5,790 nucleotides of DNA, from positions 1 through 5,790 of the forward strand of contig CAIMDR010000719.1 of assembly GCA_903839795.1 (NCBI GenBank). Reading direction: 5' to 3'. The notes under the pieces were generated by a model. The model did not search any database. It was not told where the DNA came from and worked only from the letters and a program-made list of their open reading frames with translations. Origin of the DNA: an uncultured Methylococcaceae bacterium. Its GTDB lineage: Bacteria > Pseudomonadota > Gammaproteobacteria > Methylococcales > Methylomonadaceae. Both the position numbers and the translations under genes were made by a program. Within the stretch, counting starts at the first letter, position 1; each line of letters opens with the position of its first letter. This document shows positions 1 to 5,790 of this stretch, piece after piece.

Positions 1-1
1 C

Positions 2-685
2 AACGCCTTATTGCTGACCGCCGGATACAATTTCTCGCTGCTCAACCCGCTCTTTTTGCTTGGACTTATTGCTGGCGGCGCGATCATTTACTGGTTTACG
101 GGTGCGTCAATGCAAGCCGTTTCTACGGGTGCTTATCGGGCTGTGGAATTTATCAAAAAACACATCAAGCTTGATGCCGACGCCACTCAAGCATCAGTCG
201 CCGACTCAAAGCGTGTCGTTGAGATTTGCACCCATTACGCACAAAAAGGCATGTTCAACATCTTTATGACCGTGTTTTTTACGACGCTCGCCTTTGCATT
301 CTTAAACGAGTTCTTCTTTATCGGCTACCTGGTTTCAATCTCCATTTTCGGTTTGTACCAAGCCATTTTTATGGCGAACGCCGGCGGTGCCTGGGACAAC
401 GCCAAGAAAATTGTCGAAACCGAACTGCACGAAAAAGGCACCGACCTGCACGCCGCCACCATTGTAGGCGACACCGTAGGCGACCCTTTCAAGGACACCT
501 CGTCGGTCGCTATGAATCCAATCATCAAGTTCACCACCCTGTTCGGCGTGTTGGCAGTGGAACTGGCTCTCAGCATGAAACACCTAATGACGCTGCGCCT
601 ATCGCTGGCCGCCTTGTTCTTCGCGGTGGCCGTCGTATTCGTGTGGCGTTCTTTCTATCGCATGCGGATCAAAACAACAATTTGA
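2..685 (+). CDS. hppA: Membrane-bound proton-translocating pyrophosphatase, C-terminal part (5' end outside window)
   Basis: The frame enters from the left edge and ends at TGA 683-685, giving about 227 residues of a family that is usually about 670-700 long. The enzyme hydrolyses pyrophosphate and pumps H+ across the inner membrane. Seen here: hydrophobic helices (FSLLNPLFLLGLIAGGAIIYWFTG near the start, then FNIFMTVFFTTLAFAFL and FFFIGYLVSISIFGLYQAIFM), the GGAWDNAKK signature at 380-406, and the hallmark GDTVGDPFKDT loop at 467-499, whose Asp and Lys residues bind Mg-pyrophosphate in known family structures. A last helix and a short basic tail (FVWRSFYRMRI) close the protein as in intact homologues, so this copy appears complete at its 3' end. 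The motif that separates K+-dependent from K+-independent enzymes lies upstream, so that type cannot be assigned. The TTG at 11 is internal, not a start. Family call is very secure. Confidence 0.96.
   Translation, partial: NALLLTAGYNFSLLNPLFLLGLIAGGAIIYWFTGASMQAVSTGAYRAVEFIKKHIKLDADATQASVADSKRVVEICTHYAQKGMFNIFMTVFFTTLAFAFLNEFFFIGYLVSISIFGLYQAIFMANAGGAWDNAKKIVETELHEKGTDLHAATIVGDTVGDPFKDTSSVAMNPIIKFTTLFGVLAVELALSMKHLMTLRLSLAALFFAVAVVFVWRSFYRMRIKTTI
385..549 (+). repeat. Direct repeat copy 1, inside the intact hppA 3' region
   Basis: This segment of hppA recurs in the same orientation at 2381-2549, an offset of 1996 bp over the colinear part. Positions 392-468 match 2388-2464 without a difference (77 bp). 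From 469 to 511 there are seven mismatches (469, 472, 482, 493, 496, 510, 511), with two more at 388 and 391. After about 535 the match continues only across small indels, to the GTTC/GG(C/T)GTG stretch, and then ends. The repeat starts within GGAWDN and ends shortly after the IIKFT stretch, so it does not include the true hppA 3' end. Confidence 0.93.
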
Positions 686-836
686 ACCGCTTGAGGTTAT
701 CTTGTTTGATGGTGCAAGTGACCCAGGTTTTTTATGCTTGAAGAAAGATTTGTTATATGCTTTTCCGTAAAATCTCTATTATATATACGAAATAATATTA
801 CAATACATATTATTTTGTAATTTTTATGTATTTTAT
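686..836 (+). other. AT-rich intergenic spacer between hppA and the fic gene
   Basis: No coding frame is credible here. The first part (about 686-740) has hppA-like composition. From about 741 it turns strongly AT-rich and stays so into the fic gene, so a junction of foreign DNA probably lies near this change. CTTG 701-704 can pair with CAAG 715-718, with a T6 run at 728-733, but the stem is too short and too far from the T run for a convincing hppA terminator. I saw no well-spaced -35/-10 pair and no good Shine-Dalgarno sequence before the fic ATG. Confidence 0.5.
790..821. promoter_or_regulatory. Nested inverted repeats upstream of fic, possible operator
   Basis: ATTACAA at 797-803 is matched by its exact complement TTGTAAT at 815-821, with 11 bases between. 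Overlapping it, AAATAATA 790-797 pairs with TATTATTT 808-815. The arrangement ends 15 bp before the fic ATG, a usual place for an autoregulatory operator. The surrounding DNA is very AT-rich, which raises the chance of accidental palindromes, and no regulator is encoded next door. The repeats are visible; the operator role is inference. Confidence 0.3.
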
Positions 837-2354
837 ATGAAAAATCTAGTTGGCTATCAATGGCTTTCAAAGAAATACAATGTTAGTCCGGTTCAGTCAT
901 TTGAATTCAAATCGATTAGTGATCAGGCTGGCAAAAACAGATCGGATACACTGTCATGGCATATAACGTTCGCATTAAAGCATGAAGGCATACATCTTGA
1001 GTTTTTAAATCGATTATTCAAAGTCATTGAAGAAACTGATCTTGTAGACTGGATTAATAGTGAGCCATCAGGACAGTATGCAAGAAGAGCCGGTTTTTTA
1101 TATGAATGGTTTGCCGATAAGTCGCTTGAATGCCCAGGCGTCAAGGTTGGTAATTATATTGATATGATTGACAGCGACTCCTATTTTACTTCTGATAGCC
1201 CCAGTAATAATTCCCGCTGGCGAGTTCGAGATAACCTCCCGGGAACAAGGGATTACTGCCCAATGGTTTTTCGAACCCGTGCTGTTTGTGCTGCTGAAGC
1301 CTATGATTGTGGAAAAGAAATTAAAGCGTTAGAAATGGAGTTTGGCGAAGATCTATTAAGGCGTAGCTCAGTTTGGCTGTCAATTAAAGAAAGCATGGCC
1401 AGTTTTGCTATTGAGCGAGAAGATAAATTTATTGATCGTGCAAAGCGTTTTGCCGCAGCAATGGAGCGCTATTGCGGGTTTTATTCTGATCCACTTAATA
1501 ATGAAGCTATAACAGAATTACAAAAAGAAATTCTTGGTCCGCAAGCACTTCATTACGGAATACGAAAGTCACCCATTTTTGTTGGCGAGTCCGGGTCAGA
1601 TTACACGCCACGCGTTTATTATATTGCTCCGGACTGGAGATCGACTGAGTCCATGTTGGCGGGACTCTCGGCTTTTAGCGAAAAAACAAAATATCAATCC
1701 GCTGTTGTTAGAGCAGCCATAATGTCTTTTGGATTTGTCTATATACACCCCATGACTGACGGCAACGGACGCCTATCAAGGTTTCTTGTTAATGATATGT
1801 TGCGGAGAGATGGTGCCATACCTGATCCATTTATTTTACCTATCTCTGCGGCAATTATGAGTTCGCCAAAAAACCGTAAAACTTACGATCAAATAATGGA
1901 TGTTTTCTCTAAACCATTTATGCTTCACTATAGAGACAATTATGAGTTTGGCGAAGACAAGATTGCGATTGATGGAGTTCATTATGATATTTATTTTGAT
2001 GCCTACGAAGACGCAAATTCTGCTTGGCGATATCCTGATTTCACAAAACACGTTGAGTACCTGGCTGATATTTTAGAGCTTACCATTAACTCAGAGATGA
2101 GAAATGAAGCAGGCTATTTACGAAACCTTAATAAGGCCAGATGTGGAATAAAGGAATTCATAGAGGGGCCAAATAAAGATATCGATAGAATAATTAGGTC
2201 GATTATAGACAATGATTACAAAATTTCTAATAAACTCAAAAAAGAATTTGAATTGTTATTGGCGCCAGATATTGCTAATAGCGTCATTGAAGTCGTGTTA
2301 CGCGCTTATGCAGTAATAATTGATGACGACGATGGTCAACTGCCCCAGCCTTAA
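837..2354 (+). CDS. Fic-domain protein (probable AMP/NMP-transferase, class II with N-terminal inhibitory helix)
   Basis: A 505-residue complete frame. Fic enzymes transfer AMP (or another NMP) from a nucleotide to a hydroxyl side chain of target proteins. The catalytic loop is intact at residues 304-315: HPMTDGNGRLSR, with His304 as base, Asp308 for Mg2+, GNG for the phosphates, and Arg312/Arg315. Phe of the usual HPF is Met here. A flap-like stretch (RVYYIAPDW, 259-267) precedes it. Upstream, SFAIER at 189-194 occupies the place of the inhibitory [S/T]xxxE[G/N] motif, with Arg at the last position; Glu193 would pair with Arg315. The N-terminus contains YARRAGFLYEWFADK (81-95) and WRVRDNLPGTRDYCP (128-142), patterns I associate with a long Fic subfamily. 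The C-terminal third is acidic and helical, without a recognised domain. No signal peptide or membrane helix, so cytoplasmic. The ATG lacks a clear Shine-Dalgarno. The gene is AT-rich and lies between two hppA repeats, suggesting transfer. No antitoxin gene is adjacent. Target unknown. Confidence 0.9.
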   Translation: MKNLVGYQWLSKKYNVSPVQSFEFKSISDQAGKNRSDTLSWHITFALKHEGIHLEFLNRLFKVIEETDLVDWINSEPSGQYARRAGFLYEWFADKSLECPGVKVGNYIDMIDSDSYFTSDSPSNNSRWRVRDNLPGTRDYCPMVFRTRAVCAAEAYDCGKEIKALEMEFGEDLLRRSSVWLSIKESMASFAIEREDKFIDRAKRFAAAMERYCGFYSDPLNNEAITELQKEILGPQALHYGIRKSPIFVGESGSDYTPRVYYIAPDWRSTESMLAGLSAFSEKTKYQSAVVRAAIMSFGFVYIHPMTDGNGRLSRFLVNDMLRRDGAIPDPFILPISAAIMSSPKNRKTYDQIMDVFSKPFMLHYRDNYEFGEDKIAIDGVHYDIYFDAYEDANSAWRYPDFTKHVEYLADILELTINSEMRNEAGYLRNLNKARCGIKEFIEGPNKDIDRIIRSIIDNDYKISNKLKKEFELLLAPDIANSVIEVVLRAYAVIIDDDDGQLPQP

Positions 2355-2380
2355 GGCTCATCCATGATTGCGCTAAGATA
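2355..2380. other. Short junction between fic stop and hppA fragment
   Basis: These 26 bases lie between the fic TAA (2352-2354) and the first base with hppA homology (2381). They match neither the hppA sequence upstream of base 385 nor anything else in the window that I can see. If fic arrived as a discrete insertion, its right end lies in or near here. No target-site duplication or terminal inverted repeat is evident. Confidence 0.4.
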
Positions 2381-2582
2381 CGGCGCTTGGGACAACGCCA
2401 AGAAAATTGTCGAAACCGAACTGCACGAAAAAGGCACCGACCTGCACGCCGCCACCATTGTAGGTGAGACCGTAGGCAACCCTTTCAAAGATACCTCGTC
2501 GGTCGTGATGAATCCAATCATCAAGTTCACCCCTGTTCTTCGGTGTGAGTGTTTTGCCCACTACCGAGAGGATAACGCGTAA
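2381..2582 (+). pseudogene. hppA: Decayed partial copy of hppA 3' region (direct repeat copy 2)
   Basis: The segment 2381-2535 matches hppA 385-539 at roughly 94 percent, and translates from an ATG at 2364 as a 72-residue frame carrying GAWDNAKKIVE and GETVGNPFKDT. It cannot be a functional pyrophosphatase: it has no N-terminal two thirds. In the substrate loop the first two aspartates are changed (Asp to Glu by 2468, Asp to Asn by 2478). After IIKFT the frame shifts by a 2-base loss (CACCACCC to CACCCC), and homology stops near 2549. The remaining frame to TAA 2580-2582 is unrelated. Of eight changed codons, five are silent and three alter residues. It looks like a piece of a slightly different hppA allele, or an old duplication, now drifting. 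Confidence 0.88.
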
Positions 2583-2663
2583 ATGGCATAAAAAATTAGT
2601 AAATTAATTTATAATATGTTAAATTTTTAATTATTGCAATCTTGAACAAGCTACCTAAATTAA

Positions 2664-2691
2664 TTGACAGTATCCTTGGAAATTTTACAAC
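2664..2691 (+). promoter_or_regulatory. Weak sigma70-like promoter candidate
   Basis: A perfect TTGACA at 2664-2669 is followed after 16 bases by TACAAC at 2686-2691, which matches four of six -10 positions. It points toward the heme oxygenase-like gene but would leave a leader of about 265 bases containing the hairpins and repeats. In AT-rich DNA such a pair can arise by chance. Confidence 0.2.
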
Positions 2692-2815
2692 AAGTTAATT
2701 GCTTTGTGATGATGCAAAACTGACACTGATCCTGCAATCAGGTAGCGCTAAAAAACAAGTAAGGATAAGCCTTAGTATGATACGTATAAGTTACAAACTA
2801 AATCCCGCGTGGAAG

Positions 2816-2844
2816 CCTTGCATTTTATTGCAAGACCTGACCCT
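2816..2844 (+). repeat. Direct repeat copy A with 6-bp hairpin
   Basis: ATTGCAAGACCTGACCCT at 2827-2844 recurs exactly 50 bp later with one change (C2837 to T2887). Both copies are preceded by CCTTG, which in this copy forms a perfect stem CTTGCA 2817-2822 with TGCAAG 2829-2834 around a TTTTAT loop. A T7 run begins at 2844, nine bases after the stem, which is too far for a classical intrinsic terminator. Confidence 0.7.
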
Positions 2845-2875
2845 TTTTTTCCTTTTTCCTTTTTCCTTTTTCCTT
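2842..2875 (+). repeat. CCTTTTT heptamer tandem repeat
   Basis: A pyrimidine-only tract made of CCTTTTTTT, then three exact CCTTTTT units (2851-2857, 2858-2864, 2865-2871), then CCTT. It fills the space between the two copies of the 18-bp direct repeat. Such tracts change length by slippage. Here it lies about 90-120 bp before the next start codon, so a length change would alter spacing upstream of the gene, not a reading frame. Confidence 0.85.
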
Positions 2876-2894
2876 GATTGCAAGACTTGACCCT
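2872..2894 (+). repeat. Direct repeat copy B
   Basis: CCTTG followed directly by ATTGCAAGACTTGACCCT (2877-2894). It is copy A without the six bases between CCTTG and ATTG and with one C-to-T change. CTTG 2873-2876 can still pair with CAAG 2881-2884. Confidence 0.7.
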
Positions 2895-2963
2895 ATTCTT
2901 TTATATTACCCGCACTGGTTTAATGTGGTTACCTTGCCGGTACAGAACTACCGCCCCAATATT

Positions 2964-3257
2964 ATGACTGAACTGCTGACCGCCTTAAAACAAAGCACAG
3001 GGCCTTATCATCAAAGCCTTGAACAAAAATTGAATAGCCTCGACCCGGAAATGTTGTGGGCCGATTATCTAAAGCGGATCAAAGTATTTTGGGACTTTTG
3101 CCAGCCTCTTGAAGCCCGACTTGCCAACGTTGCCGAGTTAAAAACGTGCTTGCCGGACTTTCAGGCACGGTTAAGGGCTGCCAAAGTAGATCAGCAACGG
3201 GTGATTAAAGCAGCTTGCCAAACCTTTCAAACCTTCGAACAATGGCTTGTGTCATGA
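2964..3257 (+). CDS. Heme oxygenase-like protein (BphO/HemO type), internally deleted, probably non-functional
   Basis: A 97-residue frame ending at TGA 3255-3257. Residues 1-52 resemble the start of bacterial biliverdin-forming heme oxygenases: LLTALKQSTGPYHQSLEQKL, with His16 at the proximal heme-ligand place, then YLKRIKVFWDFCQPLEARL. The last 20 residues (RVIKAACQTFQTFEQWL) resemble the family's C-terminal helix. Intact members are about 180-200 residues; the central part, including the glycine-rich distal helix that covers the heme, is absent. The simplest reading is an in-frame internal deletion with a junction near residues 75-82. ATG 2964 is preferred because it places His16 at the usual distance from the N-terminus; the frame extends upstream to 2874 through repeat DNA. 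Its stop overlaps the next start (ATGA), so translation of the downstream sensor may depend on it. Family call is from pattern recognition only; a natural short helical protein is the alternative. Confidence 0.6.
   Translation: MTELLTALKQSTGPYHQSLEQKLNSLDPEMLWADYLKRIKVFWDFCQPLEARLANVAELKTCLPDFQARLRAAKVDQQRVIKAACQTFQTFEQWLVS
3254..3257 (+). promoter_or_regulatory. ATGA stop/start overlap (translational coupling)
   Basis: TGA of the heme oxygenase-like frame (3255-3257) shares bases with ATG of the REC-PAS frame (3254-3256). No strong Shine-Dalgarno precedes this ATG, so ribosomes terminating on the short gene probably supply initiation. This may explain why the short frame remains open although its product seems broken. 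Confidence 0.7.
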
Positions 3258-5790
3258 TTAACGATACTGTTTTGCGTCTCTTAGTTGTCGATGATAATCC
3301 TGATGATCTGGATATGATGCGTTTCATGCTGACCAACTCCAAGCGCCGACTTCAGATTATTGAAGCTGAAACCGGTGCAGCCGCTTTAAAAATTTGCCAA
3401 GAAAACCCGCCGGATTGCGTGCTGCTGGACTATCACCTGCCAGACTTTGAGGCACCGGATTTACTGGCTGAACTGGGTGGAGATCAATTGCCTAGGTGCC
3501 CTGTCGTCGTTATCACAGGGCTCACCGATGGCTTGAGTGGCTCTGAAGTCATAAGTATGGACGCCCAGGATTTTATTGGCAAAAGCTGGATAAACCAGGA
3601 AAGTTTGGTACGCGCTATCGAACATGCCATCGAACGTTACAAATTGCTTCGGGAGTTGCGTGACAAGGAACAATTACTGTTTGCATCGCAACGCAATGCG
3701 CATATTGGCAGTTGGGCTCATTACCGTGACGGGAGCATTATCTGGTCTGATGAAACCTACCGACTTTGGGGGGTATCACCGGACAGCTTTACACCCAGTA
3801 TCCAAGCACTGGAGTGCTTGGTTTATCCGGAAGACTGGCCTACGCTGAGAACTGGTATGGCGGCGTGTCTGGCTGGTGAAAATCCGCCTGAAATTGTGAC
3901 ACGTCGTTTGATGCCTAACGGCACTTTCCGCTATTTATGCGGAAAAGCTGAATTAAACAGTAATCCCGAACGCAAAAATCTGCTAATGGAAGGAACTGTG
4001 CAAGACGTTACCGAACGTACGCTGGCCCAAATCAAGCTAAAAGACAGCGAAGAACTGCTGCGGCTGGCCTTGGATGCTGGCTGGCAAGGGGTTTTTGACT
4101 GGGATATTGTCCTTAACCGGTACGTCTGGTCAGATCGGCACGAGGTATTGTGGGGCTTTAAGCCGGGCGAATTTGATGGGTCTTATGCACATTTTGCCAG
4201 TCGTGTGCATACTGATGACCTGCAACGCGTTGAAGATGAAATGGCTCGCTGCATAGCCACGCGCGATCATTTCAAGCAACAATATCGCGTAGTCCGGCTT
4301 GATGGCATTGAGCGATGGGTGTCGAGTGCTGGTAAATTCCACTTTAATGCCGCCGGGCAGGCACTCCGAATGACCGGCACTTCCGAAGATATTACTGAGC
4401 GTAAACGTTCCGAAGCCCTACTTTTAGAAGCTGAGGCTACGCGCATCGCAGCACATTATGCACGTAATTTGCTGGAAACCCACCTAGACCCTCTGGTAAC
4501 ACTCAGCAGTGACGGCAAGATTACCGATGCCAATACGGCCGCCGAAACTGCTTTTGAATGCGCTAAAAGCGAGCTGATTGGCAGCGATTTTGCCGGTTAT
4601 TTTACCGAACCTGAGTCGGCTATAGCGTTGTATCAGCAGGTCTTTAAAACTGAAACTGTACAAAACCACGCACTTGACATCCGCCATGCCGAAGGACAGC
4701 CGACTCCGGTTTTGTATAACGCCACCTTATATCGGAATGACGCAGGAGCCGTGTTGGGTGCCCTTGCTGTTGCTCGCGACATAACCGAACTGGTCAAAAT
4801 AGGCAAGGCATTGAAAAGGAGTGAGTACCGTTTTAAAGCCATATTTAATAAAGCTCCCTTAGGCATCGTAATAACAGATTCCTTAACCGGACAGATACAT
4901 TCGATCAATCCCATGTTTGCCAAAATTATCGGTAAAACGATGGCGGAAATTGTTACTATCGACTGGATGAGCATTACGCATCCAGACGATGTGCAAAAAA
5001 ATATGGACAATATAATCTTGATGAATAGCGGACAAATTCCGGGATTTCAGATGGAAAAACGTTACCTAAAGCCGGATGGCTCTATATCCTGGGTTAACCT
5101 GACGGTTTCCCCGCTTGATGTAAGCGATAATAACAGTCCACGGCATATTGCCATAATAGAAGACATCACTCATCGAAAACTGAACGAACACCTTATCTTA
5201 AATGAAAGCGATAAGAATAAAGCCTTGCTGAATGCTGCAAGCGATGGTATTCATATTCTGGACGAGCATGGCAATCTCGTCGAGTTTAGTCCTTCATTTT
5301 CCAATATGTTAGGTTACTCACCAGAAGAAACCGCCAGGCTCAATCTGCGCGATTGGGATACGCAAATAACGTCTGAGCAGTTGCCCCTCATCATTCAAGT
5401 GCTATTTAAGCAACCCGAAGTCTTTGAAACCCGACATCGTCGTAAAGATGGCTCTATTATTGACGTGGAGATTAATGCCAAAGTTATTGCTCTGTCAGGA
5501 AAACATTATCTTTATGCATCCTCACGGGATATTACCGAACGCAAACAACATGAAAATCAACTTAAAGAGAACGAGCAACAATTACTCAATATCCTTAATG
5601 TTAGCCCTATGGGAACCCTCATCGCCATCAACAAAGGCAGCGAAGTCGTGTTCTACAACCAGGTTTATAAAAATTTGATCGGCGATGCTGACCCGGAAAA
5701 CTATAACCCAGAGCAGTTTTACGTCAACGTCGAAGACTACCGGCAGATCGTTGCGGAAGTGGCAAAAGGTCATAGTGTAATCAATCGTCC
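3254..5790 (+). CDS. Response regulator receiver with at least six PAS domains, C-terminus outside window
   Basis: One uninterrupted frame of 845 codons runs from ATG 3254 off the right edge. Residues 5-125 form a receiver (REC) domain: acidic pair Asp13/Asp14 (VVDDNPDD), phospho-acceptor Asp59 (VLLDYHLPD), Thr88 (VVVITG) and Lys110 (FIGK), all conserved, so phosphorylation is expected. PAS domains follow at about 145-258, 265-388, 401-513, 522-644, 652-768 and 772 onward. Most end in the PAC signature: VQDVTERT, SEDITERK, ARDITELV, IEDITHRK, SRDITERK. No histidine-kinase H-box, GGDEF or EAL motif is reached; the fifth PAS type often accompanies GGDEF-EAL proteins, so a cyclic-di-GMP or histidine-kinase output beyond the edge is likely but unseen. 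No membrane helix, so cytoplasmic. The start overlaps the heme oxygenase-like gene by ATGA, implying an operon and coupled translation. The REC domain at the N-terminus means a separate kinase is expected upstream in the pathway. Confidence 0.93.
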   Translation, partial: MINDTVLRLLVVDDNPDDLDMMRFMLTNSKRRLQIIEAETGAAALKICQENPPDCVLLDYHLPDFEAPDLLAELGGDQLPRCPVVVITGLTDGLSGSEVISMDAQDFIGKSWINQESLVRAIEHAIERYKLLRELRDKEQLLFASQRNAHIGSWAHYRDGSIIWSDETYRLWGVSPDSFTPSIQALECLVYPEDWPTLRTGMAACLAGENPPEIVTRRLMPNGTFRYLCGKAELNSNPERKNLLMEGTVQDVTERTLAQIKLKDSEELLRLALDAGWQGVFDWDIVLNRYVWSDRHEVLWGFKPGEFDGSYAHFASRVHTDDLQRVEDEMARCIATRDHFKQQYRVVRLDGIERWVSSAGKFHFNAAGQALRMTGTSEDITERKRSEALLLEAEATRIAAHYARNLLETHLDPLVTLSSDGKITDANTAAETAFECAKSELIGSDFAGYFTEPESAIALYQQVFKTETVQNHALDIRHAEGQPTPVLYNATLYRNDAGAVLGALAVARDITELVKIGKALKRSEYRFKAIFNKAPLGIVITDSLTGQIHSINPMFAKIIGKTMAEIVTIDWMSITHPDDVQKNMDNIILMNSGQIPGFQMEKRYLKPDGSISWVNLTVSPLDVSDNNSPRHIAIIEDITHRKLNEHLILNESDKNKALLNAASDGIHILDEHGNLVEFSPSFSNMLGYSPEETARLNLRDWDTQITSEQLPLIIQVLFKQPEVFETRHRRKDGSIIDVEINAKVIALSGKHYLYASSRDITERKQHENQLKENEQQLLNILNVSPMGTLIAINKGSEVVFYNQVYKNLIGDADPENYNPEQFYVNVEDYRQIVAEVAKGHSVINR

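Larger units (their letters stand above)
2583..2963. other. Intergenic region without a supported gene
   Basis: The first 120 bases are extremely AT-rich. The rest is mixed and holds a small perfect hairpin (TAAGG 2760-2764 with CCTTA 2770-2774), the direct repeat and heptamer tract described separately, and an approach to the next gene with no clear Shine-Dalgarno. A short open frame from 2699 has low-complexity content and no recognisable motif, so I do not call it a gene. Confidence 0.55.

Noticed and set aside
701..733. Intrinsic terminator after hppA
   Set aside because: The stem is only four base pairs and the T run starts about ten bases beyond it.
226..741. 171-codon + strand frame overlapping hppA
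   Set aside because: It is an out-of-frame shadow of hppA; the arginine- and histidine-rich product is typical of a shifted frame.
750..782. TTGTTA and TATTAT as a fic promoter
   Set aside because: The spacer is 21 bases, too long for a normal sigma70 promoter, and AT-rich DNA gives many such matches.
2699..2890. 63-codon open frame in the intergenic region
   Set aside because: It ends in residues encoded by the CCTTTTT tract, has no recognisable motif or ribosome binding site, and looks like chance.
2827..2894. CRISPR array
   Set aside because: Only two imperfect repeat copies exist and the intervening sequence is a low-complexity pyrimidine tract, not a spacer.
2874..2963. Upstream extension of the heme oxygenase-like gene to TTG 2874
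   Set aside because: It would translate part of the direct repeat and move the proximal histidine 30 residues further from the N-terminus than in the family.
4633..5010. 125-codon open frame on the minus strand
   Set aside because: It lies wholly inside the well-supported REC-PAS frame, opposite the third and fourth PAS domains, and its translation has no family signature.

Overview
The window looks like chromosomal DNA from a Gram-negative proteobacterium, most plausibly a gammaproteobacterium of the Methylomonas/Methylobacter kind. This is judged only from protein style: the H+-pyrophosphatase C-terminus and the multi-PAS signalling protein resemble those I know from that group. It is an inference, not a database result. 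All genes I support are on the + strand. Both edges cut through genes.

Layout: (1) 2-685 is the C-terminal third of a membrane-bound proton-pumping pyrophosphatase (hppA). (2) 686-836 is an AT-rich gap with nested inverted repeats just before the next start. (3) 837-2354 is a complete 505-residue Fic-domain protein, visibly AT-richer than its neighbours and probably acquired. (4) 2381-2582 is a second, decayed copy of an internal piece of the hppA 3' end, so the fic gene sits between two direct hppA repeats 1996 bp apart. (5) About 380 bp without a credible gene follow, holding an 18-bp direct repeat and a CCTTTTT heptamer tract. (6) 2964-3257 encodes a 97-residue protein that reads as a heme oxygenase of the bacteriophytochrome-associated (BphO) type lacking its middle. 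(7) 3254-5790 is a very long open frame, overlapping the previous gene by ATGA and running off the window, that encodes a receiver domain followed by at least six PAS domains.

The region therefore combines an energy-metabolism gene, a fic insertion that brought or left a partial hppA duplication, and a signalling operon in which a degenerate heme oxygenase is translationally coupled to a large REC-PAS(n) protein whose output domain lies beyond the window. The two points most worth following up are the hppA-fic-hppA' arrangement and the internally deleted heme oxygenase.
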